Origin: JBMOMT01 sp049324835
Lineage (GTDB): Bacteria > Chloroflexota > Anaerolineae > CAYNKW01
Direction: 5' to 3'
Length of the DNA stretch: 64,000 nucleotides
Assembly (NCBI GenBank): GCA_049324835.1
Contig: JBMOMT010000010.1
Span: 1 to 64,000 of the forward strand
Under the pieces are notes generated by a model, which was not told where the DNA came from, ran no database searches, and saw only the letters and a program-made list of their open reading frames with translations. Every line of letters begins with the position of its first letter. Position 1 is the stretch's first letter. Made by a program: the position numbers and the translations under genes. This document shows, piece after piece, positions 1 to 7,843 of the stretch.

Positions 1-1376
1 GTGCGCCACAGTTCACCATCTGGCACGGCATTGATGCCTTCCCAAATGGACTGATCCGCCGGTTCTTCGCGCCAGTGCGGCCCCAGATAACGGTCGTAAA
101 GCTCGGCCATGTCGTGCGACACCCAGGAGGGAATGTGTACGCCGTTGGTGATGTGGTCGATGGGTATTTCGTCCTGGGGCACGCCGGGCCACAGCCCCTG
201 CCACATATTTCGGGCCACCTGGCCGTGCAGACGACTCACGCCGTTGGTATAACTGGCCAGCCGGATGGCCAGGGTGGCCATGTTAAAAGACTCGCGCTCA
301 TCGTAGGGGTTCATCCGGCCCAGGGCCAGAAAATCGTGGCGCGCTATTTTCAGCGACTCGTAATAATGGCCCAGGTAGCGATCGATGAGGTGTGGCGCAA
401 AGATGTCGATGCCGGCCGGCACCGGTGTGTGAGTGGTGAACACGTTGCCTGCCGCGGCGGCCTCGCGCGCCTGTTCAAAAGTCAGATCCGATTCTTGCAT
501 CAATCTATAGATGCGCTCGATGGCCAGAAAGGCCGAATGGCCTTCGTTCATGTGGCACACGGTGGGCCGCAGGCCGATGGCATCCAGGGCGCGCATGCCA
601 CCGATGCCCAGAACGATCTCTTGTTTGATGCGCATCTCCAGATCGCCGCCATAGAGCTCGTCGGTGATGTCCTGATCTTCCGGGCTGTTTTCCGGCACGT
701 TGGTGTCGAGCAAAAACAGCGGCACGCGCCCCACGTCGGCCTGCCAGACCTGTGCTGTCACCTGACGGCCCGGCATTTCGACCGTGATCTTGAGCGGATT
801 ACCGTTGGCATCGCGGCGCACGCGGATGGGCATGTTGTAGAGATCGTTCAGCGGGTACGATTCCTGTTGCCAGCCGTCGGCGCTGAGATACTGGCGGAAA
901 TAACCTTCCTGGTAGAGTAATCCCACGCCCACCATCGGCAGGCCCAGGTCGCTGGCCGATTTGAGGTGATCGCCGGCCAGGATGCCCAGGCCGCCAGAGT
1001 AAACGGGCATACACTCGGCGATGGCAAACTCGGCGGAAAAGTAGGCGATGCACCGCCCGCCCGATTCGTTGGGCACACATTGATCGTACCAGGTGGGCCC
1101 CTCCATGTAGGCTGCAAAACGTTCGTAGGCCCGTTCCAGATGCGCCAGGAAGCCCCGGTCGGCGGCGCCGGCTCGCAGCAGCGCCTGGCGGATGGTGCCC
1201 AACATCAATACCGGGTTATGACCGGATTCCTCCCATAGAGCGCGATCCAGACGACGAAAAAGGTCGATGGTTTCGTGGTCCCATGACCAGCGCAGGTTGT
1301 AGGCCAGCTTGCGCAGGTTCTCCAGTTCTGGTGGCAAAGATGGCACCACGGTGAACGTTCGAATCGGTTGCATCAT
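1..1376 (-). CDS. glgP: Alpha-glucan (glycogen) phosphorylase, C-terminal part missing
   Basis: The minus strand from 1376 to the left edge reads as a GT35 alpha-glucan phosphorylase, which releases glucose-1-phosphate from glycogen or maltodextrin. The N-terminus runs MMQPIRTFTVVP, then LRWSWDH, and later GGLGILAGDHLKSASDLG, VCHMNEGHSAFL, and THTPVPAGIDIF, all typical of the short bacterial (TIGR02094-like) subfamily. About 458 codons are visible; the PLP-binding C-terminal half lies outside the window. The ATG at 1376 follows a GAGGAG ribosome-binding site six bases upstream. A glucose-1-phosphate adenylyltransferase gene is present at 46.2 kb, so the strain probably both makes and degrades glycogen. 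No frameshift is seen. Confidence 0.93.
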   Translation of the reverse strand, partial: MMQPIRTFTVVPSLPPELENLRKLAYNLRWSWDHETIDLFRRLDRALWEESGHNPVLMLGTIRQALLRAGAADRGFLAHLERAYERFAAYMEGPTWYDQCVPNESGGRCIAYFSAEFAIAECMPVYSGGLGILAGDHLKSASDLGLPMVGVGLLYQEGYFRQYLSADGWQQESYPLNDLYNMPIRVRRDANGNPLKITVEMPGRQVTAQVWQADVGRVPLFLLDTNVPENSPEDQDITDELYGGDLEMRIKQEIVLGIGGMRALDAIGLRPTVCHMNEGHSAFLAIERIYRLMQESDLTFEQAREAAAAGNVFTTHTPVPAGIDIFAPHLIDRYLGHYYESLKIARHDFLALGRMNPYDERESFNMATLAIRLASYTNGVSRLHGQVARNMWQGLWPGVPQDEIPIDHITNGVHIPSWVSHDMAELYDRYLGPHWREEPADQSIWEGINAVPDGELWR

Positions 1377-1423
1377 CGTTGACTCCTCAAGCCTCGACTC
1401 ATCCCCCTTGAAAACACTCCGGT

Positions 1424-1429
1424 ATTATA
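1424..1429 (-). promoter_or_regulatory. Candidate -10 box for the glycogen phosphorylase gene
   Basis: The minus strand carries a perfect TATAAT here, 48 bases before the phosphorylase ATG, in the gap between it and the alcohol dehydrogenase stop. No convincing -35 box is found at the usual distance. Confidence 0.45.
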
Positions 1430-1511
1430 CATGCAGCAGTCAAAGACGCAAATCGGCCAGGTTTCGACAACTCACAGCGGTTGGAGATGTTGGCTGGGGC
1501 GAAAGAGAGGC

Positions 1512-2579
1512 TCAGGCGCGCATCTGGATCACGGCCCGCAGCACGCCGTCGGCATAGCTGGCGACGGTCTCGAAGGCGTGGCCGATACGATCCAGCGGGT
1601 ACAGATGTGTCACCAGGGGGGCGAGGTCTACCGCGCCGCTCTGGGCCAGCCAGATGGCGCGCGGGTAGGTGTGCTTCATGCGCCGTACCAGTTTGATGGT
1701 CAGCCCTTTGCGGCGAACGGTATCGGCCCGCATCGTCAGGCTATCGTCGGCAGGGATGCCAACCAGGATCACTTTGCCGCCACGGCGGGCCATCGCCGCC
1801 GCCTGTTGGGGCGTTTCAGGCGCGCCGCAAGCCTCAAAAGCCACATCCACGCCGCGGTCGTGACTCAGACGCATCACCCCGGCTACCACGTCGGTTGCGG
1901 CAGGATCGAATACGGCATCCGCGATATAATCCAGGGCAAACTGCCGCCGCCGAGGCAGTGGCTCGGTCATCCAGATCGCGCTGGCGCCGGCCGCCCGCGC
2001 CACGGCTGCCGTCAGCAGGCCGATGGGCCCGGCGCCCAGCACGGCCACCGTCTGCCCTGGTTTGAGATGGGCCAGGTCCACGGTGTGAATGGCGATGCCC
2101 AGCGGCTCCAGCAGCGCCCCCGCGGCGGCGCTGAATCCTTGCGGCAGCGGAAAGCAGTTTTCGGCAGGCATGACCACGTAATCGCACAAGACGCCGTCCA
2201 CCGGCGGCGTGCCACAAAAGCGCACCTCCGGGCACAGGTTGGGGTGTCCTTGCAGGCAAAGCTCGCAGCGCCCGCACGGGATGGCCGGATCGACGGCCAC
2301 CAGTTGCCCTTCTCGCGGTTCCGGAACACCCGCGCCCCGTTCTGCCACCCAGGCGGAGAACTCGTGGCCCAGGATGAGCGGCGCGTCCACCACCTGATCG
2401 CCGATGCGGCCTTTGCGGTAATAGTGCACGTCGGAGCCGCACACCCCCACGGCAGCTACCCGCAGCAGCACCTGGCCAGGGCCGGGTGCGGGCATGGGCA
2501 GCTCTTCCAGACGCAGATCGCCGATGCCGTGCAGGCGGGCGGCGCGCATGGTGGCCGGGTTCGAGGATGCGGCGCTCAT
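1512..2579 (-). CDS. Zinc-dependent medium-chain alcohol/polyol dehydrogenase
   Basis: A 355-residue medium-chain dehydrogenase of the sorbitol/threonine dehydrogenase branch, expected to oxidise a polyol or secondary alcohol with NAD(P). Catalytic zinc ligands are visible as C47 (GVCGSDVHYY), H72 and E73 (GHEF), and the structural zinc cysteines are C102, C105, C108 and C116 (CGRCELCLQGHPNLC). The Rossmann motif GAGPIG lies at about 182-187. The HYYRKGRIGD stretch resembles sorbitol and xylitol dehydrogenases, so a polyol is the likeliest substrate. The start at 2579 gives an ATGA overlap with the stop of the upstream C69 peptidase, which argues for translational coupling; an inner ATG at 2549 is the alternative. 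Last gene of the operon that begins near 6365. Confidence 0.88.
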   Translation of the reverse strand: MSAASSNPATMRAARLHGIGDLRLEELPMPAPGPGQVLLRVAAVGVCGSDVHYYRKGRIGDQVVDAPLILGHEFSAWVAERGAGVPEPREGQLVAVDPAIPCGRCELCLQGHPNLCPEVRFCGTPPVDGVLCDYVVMPAENCFPLPQGFSAAAGALLEPLGIAIHTVDLAHLKPGQTVAVLGAGPIGLLTAAVARAAGASAIWMTEPLPRRRQFALDYIADAVFDPAATDVVAGVMRLSHDRGVDVAFEACGAPETPQQAAAMARRGGKVILVGIPADDSLTMRADTVRRKGLTIKLVRRMKHTYPRAIWLAQSGAVDLAPLVTHLYPLDRIGHAFETVASYADGVLRAVIQMRA

Positions 2580-3904
2580 GCCAGACCTGCCCGCCTGTTC
2601 ACGCGCCGCCACGCCAGGGCGTAGGGCAGCGGCAGTCGCTGCCGGATGGTTTCGTCGCGGATGAGTTGCAGCCAACGGGCGGCGGCCTCGTCGGCGCGAG
2701 CGAAACACCGGGCGGAAAAAGCGGCTCGTTCGTCGGCGGGGTGAGCGGGCAGAGCCGCGGCGCCGGCCAGGAATTCGGCCTCCAGCGCGTCGCGCTCCGC
2801 CTGGTAGAGTGGCAGCCGGGTGGCGAAATCGCGCAGCGTTTCGCGGTGCAGCCGTTCGTGCCGCCACCACAGGCTGGCCTGGTCGTAACTTTTAGCGGGC
2901 GGCGGACCGGTATCCGGCAGCCCGGCGTCGAGCCAGACCGGTTTGAACAGGCTGGTGCACGGCGCAGAGGTGCCGGTGACCCAGTGGGTGTGCAGGCCGT
3001 CGGCCAGGTGTGAGATCATCGAGCCTACCGACTGGCTGAAACGCACCGGCCCAAAACTGGCGTGCATGCAGACGTGGCTGTCGGTGAGGCCGGGAGCCGG
3101 TCGCCAGCTCGGCCCGGCATGGGGGCCGTGATCGCGCAGGATGGCGGCCATCGTTTGGACCGTGATCTGGCCGCTGGCGGCCAACAATAGCTGTTGCGTG
3201 CGGCTGTGGCGAACCGGGCCGCCGCCAAAGCGGGTGAAGAGAAAGTCAGAGTAGCAGCGTGCAAAGTGAAAATCGTCGCGGTCGCGGCACCAGCCGCGCT
3301 CGACGGCGTGGCGCACCAGGTCGTCCGAGGCCAGGTCCCATTCACTGCCGATGGTGAGGGCGTTGGAGATGCTGTACACGTCGCGCACGCACACGGCGGC
3401 CCAGTGGCGGCCCGCCGTTTCCAGCACCCAGGCCTGTTGTGGATCGGCGATCAGAAAGCTGTTGTGGTAATAGAGCTTGCGGGCCAGGCTACAGTTGCCG
3501 CCCTGGCCGTAGGTTTCCAACAGGGAGGTGAGGGTATCCAGGGCGGCGCGAGCAGTGGCGGCGCGCTCCAACGCCAGCCGCAACAGGTCCATGCCGATCA
3601 GTCCTGGCTTTTTGTCGTAGGGCACTTTGGTGAACACGGCCTCGTTGCCGATGAGCACGCCGTGCTCGTTGGCGCCCATTTCGGCTCCCCAGATCCAGAA
3701 AGGTTGGGCCAGAAGCACGGCAAACGTCTGCGGCGCCTGGGGGATTTCCACGTAGGTGCAGCGGGCAGTGCTGCCTGGCGCGTGTGTGGCGCGCGGGATG
3801 AGTGTCAATTGGTGGGCTTCGTTGGCGTCACGATCGCTGTTTTTGGCCAGAATGACCGAGCCATCGGCGGTGGCGTCGCCCAGGGCGATCAGGGTATCGC
3901 ACAT
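2576..3904 (-). CDS. Peptidase C69 / secernin-like Ntn hydrolase
   Basis: A 442-residue protein beginning MCDTLIALGDATADGS, the N-terminus of the C69 dipeptidase/secernin family. In this family Cys2 becomes the N-terminal nucleophile after Met removal. The NSDRDANEAHQL segment at about 22-33 and GNEAVFTK at about 86-93 match the family core. The likely activity is dipeptide or other amide hydrolysis in the cytoplasm; the substrate cannot be read from the sequence. No signal peptide. RBS GGAG lies six bases before the ATG. It follows the rubredoxin-like gene by 12 bases and overlaps the alcohol dehydrogenase start by four. Confidence 0.85.
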   Translation of the reverse strand: MCDTLIALGDATADGSVILAKNSDRDANEAHQLTLIPRATHAPGSTARCTYVEIPQAPQTFAVLLAQPFWIWGAEMGANEHGVLIGNEAVFTKVPYDKKPGLIGMDLLRLALERAATARAALDTLTSLLETYGQGGNCSLARKLYYHNSFLIADPQQAWVLETAGRHWAAVCVRDVYSISNALTIGSEWDLASDDLVRHAVERGWCRDRDDFHFARCYSDFLFTRFGGGPVRHSRTQQLLLAASGQITVQTMAAILRDHGPHAGPSWRPAPGLTDSHVCMHASFGPVRFSQSVGSMISHLADGLHTHWVTGTSAPCTSLFKPVWLDAGLPDTGPPPAKSYDQASLWWRHERLHRETLRDFATRLPLYQAERDALEAEFLAGAAALPAHPADERAAFSARCFARADEAAARWLQLIRDETIRQRLPLPYALAWRRVNRRAGLA

Positions 3905-3916
3905 GGTTTGCTCCGC

Positions 3917-4099
3917 TCAGAGTAGTTTGGGATCGGGATTATCCGGGCCGCCGCAATCCGGGGTGTAGCAGGTGACATCGGTAAAGGCGCATTTGTGGTT
4001 GCAACTGGGACAGGTTTCCGGCGGGGTCTTTTCTCGCAGCAGATAACCGCACAGGGTGCATTTCCACCAGAGTTTGAGTGGGGCTTGTGGCTGTGACAT
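3917..4099 (-). CDS. Small rubredoxin-like metal-binding protein
   Basis: A 60-residue protein with WKCTLCGYLL and CPSCNHKCAF, the paired CxxC knuckles of the rubredoxin-like domain that ends rubrerythrins. A further CYTPDCGG near the C-terminus adds two cysteines outside the basic fold. It probably binds one iron (or zinc) and may carry electrons for the ferritin-like protein two genes upstream; that pairing is an inference from the shared operon. RBS AAGGAGG precedes the ATG by four bases. Confidence 0.75.
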   Translation of the reverse strand: MSQPQAPLKLWWKCTLCGYLLREKTPPETCPSCNHKCAFTDVTCYTPDCGGPDNPDPKLL

Positions 4100-4118
4100 G
4101 ATGCCTCCTTGGCTGGCT

Positions 4119-5555
4119 CTACAATTGGCCCGATTGCATGGCTTGCAGCAGGGCCATCTCGCGGTGCACCGGATCGTCCGCCACGCGGCGGGCCAGGGCC
4201 TCGGCCTGGGCCTGGGCCTCGGCGCGGATGGTTGCTTCGTCGACGGTGAGCACCTGGCGGTTGCGCATGAGCACCTGGCCGGCCACCATCACCGTCTGGA
4301 CTTCGTGGCCGCTGGCGGCGTAGACCAGGTTGGGCACCAGGTTACGCACCGGCGCGTCCATCACCGGCGAGAGGTTGGGTGCGCTCAGGTCCACCAGGAT
4401 CAGGTCTGCCTGTTTGCCCGGTTCCAACGAGCCGATCTCGTCGCCCAGGCCCACTGCCTGCGCGCCTTCGATGGTGGCCATGCGCAGCACTTCCCAGGCA
4501 GGCATGACGGTGGGATCACGAAACCGGATCTTGTTGAACAGCGCGGTGAGTTTCATCTCGTTAAAGATGTTGTTACAATTGTTGCCGCTGGCCTGATCCG
4601 AGCCCAACGCCACCAGGCCGCCGGCGGCCCGAAAAGCGTGCGCCGGGGGCACGATGCCGTCGATGATGCCGATGCTGCCGGAGCAGAGCGCCATGTGCGC
4701 GCCGCGCCGGGCGATGAGGGCCGCCTCCTCGTCGCTGGCCTCGGTGAGGTGCACGGCCAGCAGTTGATCGTCCAGGTAGCCGATCTTGTCCAGGTAGGCG
4801 GGGGTGCGTTGGCCGAAGCGCTTGAGCATCTGATCCATCTCGCGGTCGCCCTGGGCGACGTGCATGTGGATCATCAACCCTTCACGTTCGGCCAGGCGTT
4901 TGACCTGCAAAAGCTGCTCGCGCGACATCATGTCTGGCGCCTGGGGGCCGAGCATAACGGTGATGCGACCGCCGTCGGCGCCGTGCCAATCGTGGGCAAA
5001 GGCGATGGCGGCGTCGATGGCCGCCTGGCCCTCGGCCTCGTCAAAGGGGTAAAGATCACCCACCTTCCAGCCGGCCATGCCGCCCGGCGGCAGGGCGTTG
5101 ATGTTGGGTGTGAGGCGAGCGCGCACGCCCAGTTGTTCAAAGACCTCGGCCCAACCGGGAATGGGGCGGGTGTAATCGATCTGGGTGGTGCTGCCGGCTT
5201 TGAGGGCTTCCAAAGCGTTGAGGCGGCTGCCGGCCAGCGCGGCCTGCGGCGTCAGGTGACGGGCGTAGGGCGCCAGCGCCTTTTGCATCCAGTGGGCCAC
5301 GTCCTGAGCCACGCCGCGCGCCACCGCCCAGGGGGTGTGCATGTGGGCGTCGATCAGGCCGGGCAGCACGGCGCAGCCGGCGGCGTCGATGGTGGCATCG
5401 GCCTGGAAGCGGACCGTCAGCTCCGGCGTGGGCCCCACGGCGGCGATGCGGCGGCCCTGCACGGCCAGCGCGCCATCGGCCAGGTAGCCCACGCCCGGCC
5501 CGCTCAGGGTGAACAGGTGAGCGTGAGTGATGAGTGTATCGGCGTGTGCGGCCAT
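4119..5555 (-). CDS. Amidohydrolase of the chlorohydrolase / SAH-MTA deaminase type
   Basis: A 478-residue metal-dependent amidohydrolase. The metal-binding HMH (H71, H73, in GLIDAHMHTPW), the later MIHMHVAQGD and AVHLTEASDEE segments, and the ALGSDQASGNNCNN stretch form the standard TIM-barrel active site of cytosine/S-adenosylhomocysteine/triazine deaminases. It probably removes an amino or other group from a heterocycle; the substrate is unknown. The ATG at 5555 is chosen because GGGGAGG lies five bases upstream and the ferritin-like gene stops one base before it; the longer reading frame upstream is inside that gene. Confidence 0.87.
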   Translation of the reverse strand: MAAHADTLITHAHLFTLSGPGVGYLADGALAVQGRRIAAVGPTPELTVRFQADATIDAAGCAVLPGLIDAHMHTPWAVARGVAQDVAHWMQKALAPYARHLTPQAALAGSRLNALEALKAGSTTQIDYTRPIPGWAEVFEQLGVRARLTPNINALPPGGMAGWKVGDLYPFDEAEGQAAIDAAIAFAHDWHGADGGRITVMLGPQAPDMMSREQLLQVKRLAEREGLMIHMHVAQGDREMDQMLKRFGQRTPAYLDKIGYLDDQLLAVHLTEASDEEAALIARRGAHMALCSGSIGIIDGIVPPAHAFRAAGGLVALGSDQASGNNCNNIFNEMKLTALFNKIRFRDPTVMPAWEVLRMATIEGAQAVGLGDEIGSLEPGKQADLILVDLSAPNLSPVMDAPVRNLVPNLVYAASGHEVQTVMVAGQVLMRNRQVLTVDEATIRAEAQAQAEALARRVADDPVHREMALLQAMQSGQL

Positions 5556-5556
5556 C

Positions 5557-6057
5557 TCAACCTCCCCAGGGCATGTTGACGTATTCCTGGAACAGGCGGT
5601 CGTGCAGGCTCTTGAACAGCGCCTCGTGGCCGCGCTCCCAGCGGGCCAGCAGTTGTAGCGCCCTCTGAGCCTCGCCGCCGGCCCGGCCAGCGGCCATCTC
5701 GTAGAACTCGGCAAAGTCACGCTCGATGAGGTAGGCCATGCGCAGCACCGGCAGGTCGGGCGTCATCGATTCGATGGTGGTCTGATCGATCTGCTCACCT
5801 CTGGCGTGCTGTGAAAAAATGTCCGTCTCGCCCAGGGCGTGTTTGTCCGATAGGGCCGGCCATGCCAGGTCCTGCCCCTGTTCCAGGTGGTCGATCAACC
5901 CCTGGATGAACTCGATGTGGGCCTGCTCTTCCCGGGCCAGCCGCTCGAAAATGGCCACCACCGAGGCGTGGCTCGCCCTGGCGGCGTTTTCCTCGAAGAA
6001 CTGTTTGCCCTGGCGCTCCCGCTGCAGCGCGTAGGCGTAGATTTTGCGCATGTCCAT
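5557..6057 (-). CDS. Ferritin-like diiron protein (rubrerythrin-type domain)
   Basis: A 166-residue four-helix protein. Two ExxH iron-binding helices are visible, EEQAHIEF near residue 43 and WERGHEAL near 143, with additional glutamates in QGKQFFEENA and IERDFAEFYEMAA. This is the ferritin-like fold of rubrerythrins without their rubredoxin tail; the separate rubredoxin-like gene at 3917 may replace it. The role is probably peroxide reduction or iron handling. The start at 6057 (MDMRKIYAYAL) is preferred over an upstream extension that would overlap the membrane-protein gene; a second ATG lies at 6051. Confidence 0.8.
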   Translation of the reverse strand: MDMRKIYAYALQRERQGKQFFEENAARASHASVVAIFERLAREEQAHIEFIQGLIDHLEQGQDLAWPALSDKHALGETDIFSQHARGEQIDQTTIESMTPDLPVLRMAYLIERDFAEFYEMAAGRAGGEAQRALQLLARWERGHEALFKSLHDRLFQEYVNMPWGG

Positions 6058-6086
6058 GTGTGGTGGTATCCTTTCTCTGGCGGGCC

Positions 6087-6365
6087 TCAGAACGGCCGGT
6101 TGGCGATCAGATAAGCGCCCACGCCGATGTTGAGCAGGCCCAGCACTGCCCATTGCACCGGCACACTGAGCCTGGCAAAACTCTCCAAAATGGCCGATAA
6201 TTTGTCCAAAAGCTCCTTGAACACCTCCAGATTGGCATCGTTCAGGCTCTGGGCGCGGAGCGCGGCCGGTTGGGCTATCTGCGAGCGGATGAACAGCGCC
6301 AGCCCGGCGACGTACGAGGCGATGCCCAGCGCCACGAGCAGCCAGCCTAACACACTACTGACCAT
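6087..6365 (-). CDS. Small two-helix membrane protein of unknown function
   Basis: A 92-residue protein with two predicted membrane helices, LGWLLVALGIASYVAGLALF near the N-terminus and VQWAVLGLLNIGVGAYLIA at the C-terminus, separated by an amphipathic linker (DANLEVFKELLDKLSAILES). No family recognised. The ATG at 6365 has GGGGGA nine bases upstream and lies 45 bases after a good promoter; an ATG at 6401 would leave almost no leader. First gene of the operon that continues to 1512. Confidence 0.65.
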   Translation of the reverse strand: MVSSVLGWLLVALGIASYVAGLALFIRSQIAQPAALRAQSLNDANLEVFKELLDKLSAILESFARLSVPVQWAVLGLLNIGVGAYLIANRPF

Positions 6366-6409
6366 TGACTTTTCCCCCTTGGTTGTGTGGTGATGTGCCA
6401 TGCGCCAGC

Positions 6410-6438
6410 ATTATAACCCAAAGCCGGGCGGCTGGCAA
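6410..6438 (-). promoter_or_regulatory. Sigma70-type promoter of the six-gene operon 6365-1512
   Basis: On the minus strand TTGCCA (6438-6433) and TATAAT (6415-6410) are separated by 17 bases. Transcription would start near 6403, about 38 bases before the ATG at 6365. Confidence 0.72.
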
Positions 6439-6492
6439 GGCAGCGGCGGCGTGCGGCCGGGTTTTGCCACCCTGGTTCGCATAGCCATTGAG

Positions 6493-7839
6493 CTACATTT
6501 CCAACATCGCTGCCCGCACCGCCAGCCCAGCCGTCACCCCACCAAAAACACTCGACAGCACCACCTTTTCCGGGTCAAAAACCCGGCCCAGCAGGTCGAT
6601 GAAGCAGGGGATCTGGGCCGAGCCGCCGGTGCGCACGGCGGCGTCGATGTCGGCGGCGCGCAGGCCAGAGCGGGCCAGCGTATCCAGCAGGCAGGCCTCG
6701 ATGCGATTCGCCTCCTCGGCGATGAGCGATTCGAATTGGGAGCGGGTGAGGGGCTGCCAGAGGTCTATGTCCTGGCCGGTGAGCCGGATGGCGGCAAAGT
6801 GGGCCTCAGAGAGGGCGATCTTGGCCGCTTCCACCTCGTCAAAGAGACGGGCGGCATCGTTGTTCACCAGCAACGATTCCAGCGCCCGCACGCGGGCCGG
6901 GTGGCTGCCGCTGATCTGTGCCAGGCGCAAAAAGTGCAGCGTCTCGGGCCGGGCCAGTTCCGGGATGGCCTGCCAGTTGACCAGGGCAGCCGTGTACTGG
7001 TTGGGAAAGGGGGCATCACCATCGCCCCATGTCGAGCCGCGGCCCAAGTGATCCAGCAGCAGGGCTTCGATGATCCGCTGATCGAAAACGTCGCCGGCGA
7101 TGCCCACGCCGCCGCTGGCAAAGACCTGCTCTTTGCCCGGTTCACCGACGCGCATCACGGTGATGTCCAGCGTGCCGCCGCCAAAGTCAAAGACGACGAT
7201 GTTTTGGGGCTTGCCGGTCGTGAGGGCATAGTGCAGCGCGGCGGCCACCGGCTCCAGCTCGAAAGCCACCTCGTCAAAGCCGGCCATCTCGGCGGCGCGG
7301 CGCAGGCGGGCTTGGGCGCGCCGGTTGTCGGCCTCGCCGCTGCCGCCCACAAAATTCACCGGGCGGCCCAGCACGACACCCTCCACAGGCTGGCCGGTCT
7401 CGGCCTCCACGCGCTTGCGCACCTCCCGCAGGTAGAGAGCGATCAGCTCTTCCAGCTCGTAATAGCGGCCAAAGACAGTGGTGCCCTCGTAGCCGGTGGC
7501 CAGGCCACTCTTGAGTGAACGCAGCAATCGCCCCGGCAGCAGCTCGTCCACCAGCACGTACACCTCTTTGACGATCTGGGGCAGCTCGGCAAAGAGCATT
7601 TCGATCTCGCCGACATAACGGCGCACCATTTTGCTGGGACGGCCCACATTCTGGCGGTAGTAAACGTCTATCGCTTCGCGCCCGATGAACACCTGGTGAT
7701 CGCGGGTGAGGTAAATCGTCGAGCGGATGACGGTGGGGTCGCTGCTGGTGGGATCGAGCAGAAAGGTACGCAGCCGTCCGCCGTCGAAAACCGCCGCGCC
7801 CGAGTTGGTGGTGCCAAAGTCGAGGCCGATGCGCATCAT
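6493..7839 (-). CDS. Hsp70-family ATPase (YegD-like), no substrate-binding domain
   Basis: A 448-residue actin/Hsp70-fold ATPase. Phosphate-1 loop LDFGTTNSG at 6-14, phosphate-2 loop VFDFGGGTLDI near 217, and the adenosine loop RTGGSAQIP near 415 are all visible. It ends at the nucleotide-binding domain, so it lacks the Hsp70 peptide-binding domain, as do YegD-type proteins. Its partner and client are unknown. The start (MMRIGLDF) is five bases after the stop of the gyrase-CTD-like gene upstream, so the two are probably co-transcribed. Confidence 0.87.
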   Translation of the reverse strand: MMRIGLDFGTTNSGAAVFDGGRLRTFLLDPTSSDPTVIRSTIYLTRDHQVFIGREAIDVYYRQNVGRPSKMVRRYVGEIEMLFAELPQIVKEVYVLVDELLPGRLLRSLKSGLATGYEGTTVFGRYYELEELIALYLREVRKRVEAETGQPVEGVVLGRPVNFVGGSGEADNRRAQARLRRAAEMAGFDEVAFELEPVAAALHYALTTGKPQNIVVFDFGGGTLDITVMRVGEPGKEQVFASGGVGIAGDVFDQRIIEALLLDHLGRGSTWGDGDAPFPNQYTAALVNWQAIPELARPETLHFLRLAQISGSHPARVRALESLLVNNDAARLFDEVEAAKIALSEAHFAAIRLTGQDIDLWQPLTRSQFESLIAEEANRIEACLLDTLARSGLRAADIDAAVRTGGSAQIPCFIDLLGRVFDPEKVVLSSVFGGVTAGLAVRAAMLEM

Positions 7840-7843
7840 CCTA

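Noticed and set aside
1431..2624. A 397-codon plus-strand frame opposite the alcohol dehydrogenase
   Set aside because: No family motifs and fully antisense to a gene with intact zinc-binding residues.
4056..5579. A 507-codon plus-strand frame opposite the amidohydrolase
   Set aside because: Shadow frame rich in His, Gly and Gln; the opposite strand has the metal-binding motifs and a good ribosome-binding site.
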